Part shown: positions 32,361 to 42,154 of the stretch, piece after piece
How positions within the stretch are numbered: position 1 is the stretch's first letter
How the letters are laid out: every line of letters starts with the position of its first letter
Source of the DNA: Orthosia cruda
Taxonomy: Eukaryota; Arthropoda; Insecta; Lepidoptera; Noctuidae
Direction of reading: 5' to 3'
DNA length: 64,000 nucleotides
Assembly: GCA_964057195.1 (NCBI GenBank)
Contig: OZ059825.1
Coordinates: forward strand, 58,827,438 to 58,891,437
Position numbers and translations under genes: made by a program
Notes under the pieces: model-generated
The model's database searches: none
Told to the model about the DNA's origin: nothing
Seen by the model: only the letters and a program-made list of their open reading frames with translations

Positions 32361-32778
32361 CTGGAACTAAGCTACATCACAAAATCATTCTATAGTAGAT
32401 TTTTTGTAACTGCTAACGTACTAAGTACTATAGCAACGATCAGAATATCCTCAATACGACAAGGTCGCCTTATAGTTGAGTTTTCATCACTGCTAAAACT
32501 AAACGATTTCAGCAGTTTGTTTGTAACCTTTATTACGCAAATCAGATGAATGAAAGCATTTTTTAACAATTTTATAGAGCAGTATTATTCTGTACTAGTC
32601 ATATTAGCGCTTGCTATAGCACATACTATAACGGTTGTATAAAATGGCGTAGTAAACGTTTACATCATTTGTTTATGGGTCTTTTTTGTCCTATAAGCTT
32701 ATAGAGCAAAATTGTGTTGTCGAACGCTTTTATACAACACGCTGTCACCGTTAAAACCTTAATAAGTTATTTATATGC
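32361..32778 (-). repeat. 400-bp inverted repeat B, right arm
   Basis: Reverse complement of 29752-30154. It begins exactly where the Jockey sequence ends and stops where fold-back family A begins (ACCGACTTTCAAAAAGGAGG). Confidence 0.8.
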
Positions 32779-32781
32779 CTT

Positions 32782-33811
32782 TTTAACCGACTTTCAAAAA
32801 GGAGGAGGTTCTATGTTCGACATTATGTTTGTTTCTTTTTTTTATGTGTATGTTCACCGATATCTTCGTCAATTGCGGACCGGTTTTAAAAATACTTTTT
32901 TTGTTTTTAAAAGTATGTTTCGAAATTGGTCCCATTTTAATTTGGTGAAGATCTGATGAAGAACTTCGGAGATATACAACAGAACTCTTCAATAAATAAC
33001 GGCAAATCTCTCGGGATTTCTGCAATCGCATGTCTGTTTATTGTTTATACCATTTCATAACATAACATCACGCCAGTACGCTCTTAAGGGGTACGCAGAT
33101 CTCTCATTTCACCGGTTATGTTCAAGTTTCATGAAATCTATTCTGGCGTTATAGTTACCTTACTAACTTGCCTATTACATAAGTACAACTAAAAAGTGAA
33201 AAATAAAAAAACATTTTTGCAAAAAAATACTACTGAATTCCAAATACAAAACTACAAAGTGAAAAATAACTTTATTTTTTTAAGTCGGTGTCCATAACGC
33301 AAAAAAATGGTACCTACGAAAGACACCGACTTCAAAAAATAAAGTTATTTTTCACTTTCTAGTTTTCTTATTGGGAAGTTGGTGGTATTTTTTTTGTAAA
33401 AATGTTTGTTTTTATTTTTCAAATTTTAGTTGTACCTACCTAATAGGCAAGTAGTTAGACAAAAAAAGTTAAGCACCTATAATGCCAGAATAGATTACCC
33501 GAATATCATGAAACAACATAACCGGTGAAACGAGAGTATACCAAGGTGAACTGTACACATCTGCTTACCCCTTTAGTGTGTTCTGGCATGATGTTATGTT
33601 ATGAAATGGTATAAACAATAAAAAGACATGCGTTTGCAGCAATCCCGAGAGATGTGCCATTATTTATTGAAGAGTTCTATTGTATATCACCGAAGTTGTT
33701 CATCAGATCTTCACCAAATTAAAATAGGACCAATTTAGGAACATACTCTTTCAAACAAAATAAGGGTTTTCAAAATCAGTCCACAATTGACGGAGATATC
33801 GGTGAACACAA
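32782..33811. mobile_element. Fold-back (palindromic) element, family A
   Basis: A palindrome of about 1 kb centred near 33315. The left arm starts with AACCGACTTTCAAAAAGGAG, GAGGTTCTATGTTCGAC and TTCACCGATATCTTCGTCAA; the right arm closes with TTGACGGAGATATCGGTGAA. The innermost stem is AAGTCGGTGTCCATAACGC / ACACCGACTTCAAAAAA. The outer end of the left arm (GGAGGAGGTTCT) has no partner on the right. Partial copies: 28440-28856, 30996-31115, 62003-62640 and a scrap at 35650-35700. No transposase was found; probably a non-autonomous DNA element. Confidence 0.8.
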
Positions 33812-33884
33812 ATAAAAATAAAACCGGGCAAGTGCTAGTCAAACTCGTGCGCCGAGGGTTCCGTACCTGCCCATTATAAAGATA
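33812..33884 (-). repeat. Scrap of 'gggttccgtac' repeat
   Basis: AACCGGGCAAGTGCTAGTCA and GCCGAGGGTTCCGTACCTG resemble the border of that family. Confidence 0.45.
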
Positions 33885-35000
33885 AAGATGGACAAACATG
33901 TGGCCAGGGTCATCAGGTCTACGTCTACAGGTAAGTCCTCTGGACATGATGGGCTCAGTAGCTCGAGCGTTTGCAATACGTCACTTATCGAGGGTTTCGG
34001 CACTGCTGTACAATTGATGTATTGGTCATTAATACTTGCCTAATGATGACGATCGAGGTTCCCATTGTTAAAAGTAAAACGGGTGATCTTTCGGATAGGG
34101 GAAACTATTGACCTATTTCTCTAGCAACCATAGTCGCTAAGGTGCATGATGGCCTGCTTGATACAAAGCTAAACGAACATCTTGTGCTGCACGACAATCA
34201 GTTCGGGTTTCGGCCAGGACTTTCTACAGAGAATGCAGCTCTGTGTCTCAAGCAGGCCGTCAGGTACTACACAAAAAGGGGAACACCTGTTTTCGGTTGC
34301 TTCCTTGATCCGTTTAGGGCTTTTGATCTGGTTTCCTAAGATATATTTTGGAGGAAACTTGAACCTATAAGCTTGCCTATCGGGCTTATAAGTATCTTCA
34401 GGTATTGGTATGGAAGCCAGATTAACAGAGTTCGGTGCGCGGGTGTGCTGTCGGAGCCTTATCAATTGGAGTGTGGAGTGAGACAGGGGGGATTGACCTC
34501 CCCTGGCCTATTCAATTTGTATATGAATGCCCTGATTGAGGCGCTTAGCAGTGATCATTTCGGTTGTCATATTGACGGTGTCTGTGTTAATAATAAGCTT
34601 TAAAGGACAATGCTGACATTGAAAGGGAACGGAGGGCTCTTTCCGAGCGTGCGTATATGATAGCTCGCAGCTTTGCACATTGTACTGCAGAAATAAAGGG
34701 AACGCTCTTTAGAGCATTCTGTACCACATTCTACACTTGCAGCCTGTGGGATAAGTATTCACGGGCGTCGTATGGAGCCCTTCGTGTCCAGTATAATAAC
34801 GCGTTCAGAAAACCTTGTTGCCTTGGCGTTGTAGTGCGTCAGGGATGTTTGCGGCGCGGCGGCGTGTTTGTTTTTACGCGATATTGCGCCAGCGCGCAAC
34901 ATCAATGGTGGCCCGAGTTATGGACAGCCCTAACAGTGTTCTGAAAATGATTGCTGACAGAGTGGACTGTTCGTATATATATGTAGTTCACTGCTTTCAG
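33885..35000 (+). mobile_element. LINE reverse transcriptase remnant (lineage C)
   Basis: In shifting plus-strand frames: STGKSSGHDGLS (about 33930), DNQFGFRPGLSTENAALCLK (34190-34250), CFLDPFRAFDLVS, then YQLECGVRQGGLTSPGLFNL (34460-34520) and CHIDGVCVNN. After a deletion that removes the YADD box, SLWDKYSRASYGALRVQYN, typical of the RT C-terminal region. Multiple stops make it dead. The minus-strand copy of the same lineage is at 57604-58450. I cannot name the clade with certainty. Confidence 0.75.
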
Positions 35001-35059
35001 TTACATATGTCACCGTATCGTGTTATTTACTAATACTTAGTTTTAATGCACATTGTTAC

Positions 35060-35700
35060 TTAACCCTTTAAGAGTCTTCGCTCGAAATAAGGATTTAGAA
35101 TTTGAAGTTTACCGCCATAATAAAATTAGTTATTGGTGGCTAAGTTTTAAAGATATAGGCAAATCAAGATTTGCCCGAAAACTTGAAAGTACCTACCATA
35201 ATTTACCTTAATTTTCAACGTTTTTTTTTTGGAATTTTTCCTTTATTTGTGCTGTAAGACCTTACTTTTTGCCAAATTTAGTGATTCTAGGTCAACGGGA
35301 ACAACCATATAGGTTTTTCACCAAAAACCTACAGGTTACTTCCGGTTGACCTAGAATTGCCAATTTTAGTTAAAAGTTTCCCTTTGTGCTGTAAGGCCAA
35401 ATAAAAAACGTTGAAAATTAAGGTAAATTTTGGTACTTACAAGTTTTCGCGAAAAACTTAATTTGCTTATATATTTTTATCGTGGTGACTCAGGACTTTT
35501 GTACACAAATTTCAACTTGCTAGGTCTAACCGTTCCTGAGGAAATCGGTGGTGACACGCGGACAGACAGACGGAGAGACGGACAGACGGACAAGAAAGTG
35601 ATCTTATAAGTGTTCTTTTTTTTACCTTTTGAGGTACGGAACCCAAAAAACAAACATGAAGTCGAACAAAGAACCTCCTCCTTTTTGGTAAGTCGGTTAC
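35060..35700. repeat. 'gggttccgtac' relative with internal fold-back
   Basis: The segment 35480-35645 (CAGACAGACGGAGAGACGG ... GAGGTACGGAACCC) is the minus-strand border of the dispersed repeat superfamily. The part at about 35180-35445 is an imperfect palindrome (TTGTGCTGTAAGACCTTAC, GATTCTAGGTCAACGGGA paired with GGTTGACCTAGAATTGCC, TTGTGCTGTAAGGCC) centred near 35315. The end carries a scrap of fold-back family A (AAAGAACCTCCTCCTTTTTG). Confidence 0.6.
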
Positions 35701-35704
35701 AAAC

Positions 35705-36645
35705 GCCACCATGTCTGTCTGTCTTCAGGATCAGGCCTCGAAACCTATCCTTCTCCAGAGCGGTGTGAGACAGGAAAACGTCATTTCACCGAAACTATTC
35801 ACTGCTCGCTGGAGGATGTCTTGAAGGTTCTGGACTGGAGGGGGTCTAGGCATCAACGATAATGGCGAGTATTTCACTCACCTTCGGTTTGCTGACGGCA
35901 TAGTGGTCATGGTACCTCAGTAGAGCTTCCGAAAGAGTGGGTCTTAAAATGAACATGGACAAAACCAAGGTCATGCTGAATGCCCATTTAACACCCACAC
36001 CTATCAAGATCGAGACTCTACACTCGAAGTTGTAGACGAGTATGTCTACAACTACGGGACAAACGGTCCAGTTGCATCGGTCGCAGTAGATCTAACTTCG
36101 AGTAACATCCGACTCGGCTGGGCGGGGCGTTCGGGAAGTTTCGCGGTATCTTTTCGTCTAATTTACCGCAGTGTCTCAAGACAAAAGTTTATGACCAGTG
36201 TGTATTGCCAGTAATTATCTATGGGACCGAGACGTGGTCGCTCACAATGGTGCTTATCTGAAAGCTTAAAATCACCCAAAGGGCAATGAAGAGGGCTATG
36301 ATCGGCGTTTCCATGCGTGATCGCATCATAAATGAGGATATCCGCAGGCAAACCAAAGTTACTGACATAGCCCGAGGAATTGCGAAACTTAAGTGGCAGT
36401 GGGACATTCCCTCCGAACGGATAGCCGATCGGTCCGAAAAGTTCTGGAATGGCGACCGCGAACCGGAAGACGATGCGTTGGAGAGCCTCCCACTAGGCGG
36501 ACCGATGACCTGGTTAAGGTTGCGGGAATGCGCTGAATGCGCGACGTATGGGATCGGTCAATGTGGCGACGCCTGGGGGAGGCGTATGTCCAGCAATGGA
36601 CATCTTTCGGCTGTAATGACGATGATGATGATATATTATTAGGTA
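35705..36645 (+). mobile_element. RTE-type LINE 3' half, degraded
   Basis: Reading frames switch repeatedly: SLEDVLKVLDWR and the FAD-box region near 35880, then LPQCLKTKVYDQCVLPVIIY and GTETWSLTMVLI (36160-36260), AMKRAMIGVSMRDRIINEDI and the tail SRRMSSNGHLSA. The 3' end (GACATCTTTCGGCTG, then GATGATGATGATA) is the RTE terminus. Stops and deletions make it non-functional. Confidence 0.85.
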
Positions 36646-36929
36646 GTTCTTTATGATCAGACGCGCCGAGCAAAGTGCGAGGTGAAATATGCATACCGAC
36701 CGGTGAATAAATATATATTAATTATTGGCGTACCTATTTAAAGATTTGAAGCTTCGGTCCAATTAGTTATGACATCAAATGATTTAACGGTAATTTTCCA
36801 AGCAAACAAACATTTTATGCTAGAGCGAGCGGATTGAGTTAGAAAACTTTAGCATCTCTTGTAGAGTTTGTAGAAACGCAGAACTAATAGATCCTGGAAT
36901 GCAAGAGCGAGCGAATCAAGCTCGAAAAG
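36646..36929. other. No feature seen
   Basis: Short AT-rich spacer. Confidence 0.4.
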
Positions 36930-37100
36930 TTAGCACACCGTTTGTAAGTTCAATTTTCTTCTTACTCTTCATACAAATGTCAGGATGCCATCTATCTCCT
37001 CGCCAAATTACATTGAAATCCTTTCAGTGGTTTAGGCGTGAAAATGTAACAGACAGACAGAGTTACTATCGAATTTATAATATTAGTATGGATAGTATGG
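36930..37100 (-). mobile_element. Helitron-like fragment, minus strand
   Basis: CAGTGGTTTAGGCGTGAAAA, GACAGACAGAGTTAC and TTATAATATTAGTATGGATA match the 5' half (minus strand) of the 16283-16556 element. The hairpin/CTAGT end is not preserved. Confidence 0.5.
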
Positions 37101-37500
37101 ATTCTACAAGATTTGTGAGGAAAAGATGGACTATTTTTGATGTAAAACCGTAGGAGTCTTCTGACAACGAAGCTAATATGGTGGGTCACTGCAACGTGTA
37201 CAACACTCACAAGCATAATCAGGGAGTAAAAGTTATCCATCAAAAACTACTCTCGCTCTCAAACACACTCTGAATCGCCTTCCTACCTCTAAGGAAGCTT
37301 CTCCTACTCCCCTTCCTTCTGATGCACTTTTCAGGTCGCATCTTAAAAACCTCTTTGATAATTATCCGTTTCCACACTACCGACTTCTTCTCCTTTACTG
37401 CGCACGCCGTACGATAGTGAAACTCTTTTCCACGTGACATAAGAGACTGCCAAACTCTTGCAGTTTTTAAAAGAAGAGTGCGAGAACTCTGCCTTTCTAT
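37101..37500. other. No feature seen
   Basis: No supported gene. Small minus-strand frames at 36992-37243 and 37240-37440 are unremarkable. Confidence 0.4.
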
Positions 37501-37516
37501 TCCGTCATACTTAGTT

Positions 37517-37872
37517 CATCATCTGCCTAGCCTTTTCCCAATTATGTTGGGGTCGGCTTCCAGTCTTACCGGATTCAGCTGAGTACCAGTGTCTTACATG
37601 GAGCGACTGCCTATCTGACCTCCACAACCCAGTAACTGGGTAACATGATACCCTTTGGCAAGAATGGTGTCAGATCTCAAGCTTCTGACTACCCGTAACG
37701 ACTGTCAAAGATCTTCAAATGACAGCCGGGACCAACGGCTTAACGTGCTTTCCGAGGCACGAAGGAAACTCGGTATGTTGAAATGGTCACCCATCCACGG
37801 AACGACCTCGTCAAGCGTTGCTTAACCTTGAAAATCGACCCGTGCGGCTGTTATTATTTAGCCACGAGCTCC
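37517..37872 (-). mobile_element. 5S rRNA-derived SINE, complete, with perfect TSD
   Basis: A 356-bp full-length copy on the minus strand. The 5S-like head (plus coordinates about 37775-37850) reads on the plus strand as GGTCACCCATCCACGGAACG and GCTTAACCTTGAAAATCGAC, the reverse complement of the internal control region of 5S genes. The tail reads CATCATCTGCCTAGCCTTTT at the left edge. A perfect 16-bp target-site duplication TCCGTCATACTTAGTT flanks it (37501-37516 and 37873-37888). It is 20 bp longer than the 16567-16902 copy, mainly in the segment after the 5S-like head (CGTGCTTTCCGAGGCACGAA). Confidence 0.9.
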
Positions 37873-37888
37873 TCCGTCATACTTAGTT

Positions 37889-38767
37889 GCGTATAATAAA
37901 ATAGAATTATCTTTATTTATGTATCATAACAAGATGACTCAAAAATTAGTAGTAAGATTTACAACTATATTATTAAAAAATGACACTTAACAAAAACAAG
38001 TAGCGGTGGATCACCTTTGCGGAAACCCATGTAAGATGGCACAACAGCGACCCACGATAACACAGTCTAGACGATGAAGTAATACTTAGTTAGGATACTG
38101 TTGGAGCTGCCCCACACCCTGCGCTGGTAGCGCACCTTTGGCGCATGGTTGTTTTATTGTGTAGGGTAAATCTACATGCGTATCCCCGAACATTCCTGAC
38201 GCACTACAGAAAAGGGGCAACCCCACCAGTGGGGATCATAGAAGCAGTAGTGCACTTTACACAGCACTTTACCAGCACACCAAGTGTTCGAATATCAAGT
38301 TGCGTTAGATTTACTAAAATTCACAGCAGCCTAAGTAAATCGGCAAACCATCTCGCTAGCGACTTCTAATTCGACGCCAACGCCATCAAGTTACGTCGTT
38401 GTACAACTTGACCAAAAATTCAAGTTGTAATAAATAACAACATTTTGTCTATACTATTATTTTTATATTTAATAAATTAAATTGACACGCCGATTTTTCC
38501 GCAGCGGAATGTACGATCAACTTTAAAAAAAATCTGGTATTGACTGATTCATTATTTTTTCAATGGTGATGATTTAATCACTTTAGTGTCGAAATCTCAC
38601 ACACACTATCCCACAACTCAGTAATTATAATAAAAAAAAAAAAAATAGAAATTAGAATATAGAAGTAACTAAAAGTCGCGATCAACTGAAAAATTGCAAG
38701 CAGCTCACTGTGTCCAAAAATCATCCCGCGTTACTTAAATGCTGGTTGGTACTCAACCCGAAGGTTG
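37889..38767. other. No gene seen
   Basis: AT-rich sequence; the plus-strand frame at 38145-38369 has no recognisable domain. Confidence 0.45.
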
Positions 38768-39242
38768 ACAGTTAATTATTTCGACAGTCTCAATTTCGAA
38801 AAACAATAGTTCGACTACTCATTGCTTCGACAGAACATATATTCGACTAGCATTAGTTCGACAGATTATACTTGGACAACACACATCTTCGAAAAACACT
38901 ACTTCGACAGAACCCTTCTTTAATATTGCACTTGTTCGGCGGATCTCTATTTCGACGGAACATACCTTCGACATAATACTGCTCTGAAATTTGACAATAA
39001 TAATTGAATTTCGCTTTATATGAAGTTATCAAAAAGTTGTAGGCAGCCAGTGACCAATCTAAAAGAAAGAAAACAAAACCAGTGCAAATCGAAGAAGGGT
39101 TCTGTCGAAGTAGTGTTTTTCGAAGATGTGTGTTGTCGAACTAATGCTAGTCGAATATATGTTCTGTCGAAACAATGAGTAGTCGAACTATTGTTTTTCG
39201 AAATTGAGACTGTCGAAATAATTACCTAACTGTCGAAATTCA
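38768..39242. repeat. Palindromic TTCGA array, 15-16 bp period
   Basis: The left arm holds TTCGA (or one-base variants) at 38780, 38795, 38810, 38826, 38842, 38857, 38872, 38888, 38903, 38935, 38951 and 38967: spacings of 15 or 16, once 32. The right arm carries TCGAA at 39089, 39105, 39120, 39136, 39151, 39167, 39183, 39198, 39213 and 39233 with the same spacing. The right arm is the reverse complement of 38768-38922 except for one missing 15-bp unit. The middle (about 38985-39085) has no such motif. No open frame spans it. I do not recognise the family. Confidence 0.85.
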
Positions 39243-39697
39243 GAATGACACTCCTATCAGTCATATTATCTCTGGTTGCTTTAGCTAGAAACAACTATTA
39301 GAACAAAAAAACTTTAGTTTGAATACGTTACAATATAAAGATATTCATAAAACTATTACATTGCTTTATACCAGCGAATAGATTATGCTCCGTGTGCAAC
39401 TCGTGTTTTGTAGTTTCAAAGATGTCATATTTCTTTTTTTTTTATAGGTAGAACGGTCGTAGCGTCACCTGTTTTAGAACATTTAAGCCTATATACTGCA
39501 TTTAAAATTTGTTAGAATTAAGTAGTTATGACTAATGGGCGACGATTTTACGACATTTATCCAAAAAAAAACTTCTTAGATGCTTTGGTGTAGAGTTGCG
39601 AATATGTCGCTTAGTAAATTTTGCCTTTCAAGCGTCGATATTATTCAGTATTAGGTATAAATCCAAATGTTTAATCCGTCAATAAATTTTGACAACA
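39243..39697. other. No feature seen
   Basis: AT-rich spacer without a supported feature. Confidence 0.45.
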
Positions 39698-39890
39698 TGG
39701 TTGGCGTAGTGGTTGAGCGATTGGCTACTGCTCTGTGTCGCGGGTTCGATTCTCGCACGGATCAAATATTTGTGTAGCCTACAGATGTACATATGGTTGT
39801 TTCGGATCTGGGTGTTTGTATAAGTGGCATTATATGTTTTAACTCACGATACATATTCATAAAATTCTATTCCAGAATGTAAATGCAGAC
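39698..39890 (+). mobile_element. tRNA-derived SINE
   Basis: The head has TTGGCGTAGTGGTTGAGCG (A box) and GGGTTCGATTCTCGCAC (B box, about 39740-39757); the body has GTGTAGCCTACAGATGTACA and TAACTCACGATACATAT. Same family as 17597-17800. The tRNA-like head lacks a proper acceptor stem, so it is not a tRNA gene. Confidence 0.75.
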
Positions 39891-40076
39891 AAATATGTCA
39901 TGGCCATAACTAATCACTACTGCCATCTGTCTATTAGTAGCAACATTACGGACCAGATTCTGGTCACCAGAACCACAAAGTAAGTAAGCGGCGGCGCGCC
40001 GACAGAAGCTATAGTCGTTATTTAGTGGTTATGCAAAACGACAACAGATGGCACTAAATAAAACTTAACATTTAAA
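39891..40076. other. No feature seen
   Basis: Short unremarkable spacer. Confidence 0.4.
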
Positions 40077-40440
40077 AAATGTAAGGATTTTCAAATTGAT
40101 GATCAAACATAATATTTGACTATATCCTTACATAGTATAAAACAAAGTCGCTTCCCGCTGTCTGTCCCTATGTATGTTTAGATCTTTAAAACTTCGCAAC
40201 GGACTTTGATGCGGTTTTTTTAATAGAAGAGTGATTCAAGATGAAGGTTTATTATGTATAATACACGCGGGCGAAGCCGCTGGCAGAAGTTAGTATATAT
40301 ATAAATCATAAATAAAATACGTATTACAATTAAATCTAGCCTCGACGATTTTTATTGCACGGTACCATATCCATAATTCATCCATTCTATATGTTGGTTG
40401 GGCACTATATTTGCTGTTATTATTCCTTCTATAATAATAT
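40077..40440 (+). repeat. Duplicated segment, copy 1 (filled site)
   Basis: The ends (GTAAGGATTTTCAAATTGAT ... GACTATAT at 40077-40125, and AATTAAATCTAGCCTCGACG ... TTATTCCTTCT at 40328-40435) recur in the same order at 40669-40790. There they are nearly contiguous; here a Helitron-like element separates them. Confidence 0.75.
40126..40326 (+). mobile_element. Helitron-like element in the duplicated segment
   Basis: CCTTACATAGTATAAAACAA, CGCAACGGACTTTGATGCGG, GATTCAAGATGAAGG and the GC-rich ACGCGGGCGAAGCCGCTGGC match the subtype at 16930-17262. The downstream copy of the segment lacks it. The end is followed by an AT-rich stretch, so the exact 3' boundary is uncertain. Confidence 0.65.
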
Positions 40441-40462
40441 ATCTATCTATCTTTATTTATAT

Positions 40463-40665
40463 CTATCTATACTAATTAATATTATAAAGAGGAAAGATTT
40501 GTATTTTTGTATGTAACTAATAAACATAAAAACTACTGTACCGATTTCAAAAATTCTTTCACCGTTAGAAATGTACACTATCCCCGAGTGACATAGGCTA
40601 CTTTTTATCCCTGTAGTCCCACGGAAACGGGAACTATGCGGGTGAAACCGCGAGCCGTCCGCTAG
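40463..40665 (+). mobile_element. Helitron-like short element
   Basis: TCTATACTAATTAATATTAT, ACTACTGTACCGATTTCAAA, GGCTACTTTTTATCCCTGTA and the terminal GCGGGTGAAACCGCGAGCCG followed by TCCGCTAGT. Same subfamily as 20862-21077 and (reversed) 14075-14275. It ends exactly where duplicated segment copy 2 begins. Confidence 0.75.
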
Positions 40666-40668
40666 TAC

Positions 40669-40790
40669 AAAATGTAAGGATTTTCAAATTGATGATCAAA
40701 CATAATATTTGACTATATATAATTAAATATAGCCTCGAAGATTTATATTGCACGGTATCATATTTGCTATTGTTATTCCTTGTCTTATTC
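40669..40790 (+). repeat. Duplicated segment, copy 2 (empty site)
   Basis: GTAAGGATTTTCAAATTGAT ... GACTATAT continues directly into ATAATTAAATATAGCCTCGA and GTATCATATTTGC. It represents the state without the Helitron-like insertion seen in copy 1. Confidence 0.75.
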
Positions 40791-41249
40791 TTGAATACCA
40801 CCAAAGGTCCTTCATTAATAGAAATATGAACTATATTTCTATTAGTGAAGGCTGACATCCGAAACAAATGCCATTAACTCTTTGGGGTCATTGAAGTAGC
40901 ACCAAAGGAGCCTTTGCTTTGCTTATTTTTTATGACATGGCGGGACGGGGTGTTAGGATGGTGATTACGTCAGGCTTTTAAACTTCGATTTTTCTAAAAA
41001 AATTAACAGATGGCAAGCCGCGAAAAGATATTGATATTACCTTATTAACTGCTGATCATGAATAACAATGAAGAGCCCTGAACATATTTAAAATAAATAA
41101 GTAATACAATGTTTACGTAAGCATAGCATAGGGAGGGGTAAGACGTTTGAACAAAAATTAAAAAAAAATGCTTTTATTTTTGAATTAACCCTTTGTGGTG
41201 TTTTGCTAAGTACGTTTAAAGTTTTTTCTTACTATCGTTGAAATATCCT
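40791..41249. other. No feature seen
   Basis: AT-rich, no supported gene. Confidence 0.4.
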
Positions 41250-41700
41250 GGCTTTATTTTACCTAGGGGATTCCAGTTCAAAACTTGCTTGGGATTGCGA
41301 TATAGACCCTTTCGGAGTGTTTGTGCAATCCATCTCCACTGGTGACGCTTGATCTGGCGGTCGATCGGTTTCTATTGGCATTTCCAGCAGCTCCAAGTTG
41401 GAGATGGTCTTGGACCAGTAAAACCTGAGAATGCGACAAAAAAAATTGGTTGCTATAAAATTGGATTTTGCGTGAGATGTCCTTTGTGTGGGGAGTAAGG
41501 GGGAGAACGGTTCTACCATCCTGCCGGCCCTTATAGTCAAGCACACCTGCACGCGTTAGCGGTTCGTACGAATAGCTGACGGCGCTCGCCCCTGGCAGTC
41601 GTGGTGCTCCCTGCTGGATAACGATCGAGGCTCTGGCGACCGAGCAGTGGCGGTATAACCATACACCTGGCCGGGCAACTAAGACGAGCCCGTGAATGAC
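41250..41700 (-). mobile_element. GC-rich LINE 5'-end candidate
   Basis: Two overlapping minus-strand frames (41552-41259 and 41544-41278) lie in a GC-rich block that contrasts with its AT-rich surroundings. The minus strand reads CTGCCAGGGGCGAGCGCCGT and CGAACCGCTAACGCGTGCAG. This composition and the proline-rich peptide (for example IETDRPPDQASPVEM) suggest a 5'UTR or leader of a LINE. I cannot name the element; a diverged gene fragment is the alternative. Confidence 0.35.
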
Positions 41701-42154
41701 ACCTTTAGGAAACCAGCGTCGAACCTAGTATTTCAAAATGGTCTATCTCAATAACCGAAATAAAATACAGACCATTTAAAAAAAACAGGCAGTTAAACGT
41801 TCATAGGCCTATTTCAGCTCTCAACTCAATTAAATCTAATTGAATGTCACGACCTGTATACATATAATCTTGCTAATAATTAATATGCGTGAAGTGATCG
41901 ATGTACACGTTCAAAATATAAGAAGTGGTCAGCAATAATAATAAGAAGATGTGTAATGTGCTATTCTTTAATGCCAAGGGTTCAGCCTTGAGTAGTGTTA
42001 GCATGTATTATATTATCTGTGCTTTAGTGCAGCCCTACGCCAGCGACAAAACTAGTAGTTTCGTCGCTGGCGCTGCGCTGCGCTCAATGCTGTACCTTAT
42101 TATATATATCTGTCTAAACAACATATTGCACTAATTATATCAACGAGTGCATGC
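41701..42154. other. No gene; one small hairpin
   Basis: Contains a strong hairpin at 42039-42072 (16-bp arms starting CGCCAGCGAC, one mismatch, AG spacer). The plus-strand frame 41925-42134 over it has no recognisable domain. Confidence 0.45.

Noticed and set aside
38768..39242. CRISPR array
   Set aside because: The repeated part is only 5-6 bp, spacing is 15-16 bp, and the setting is an insect genome; not a CRISPR.
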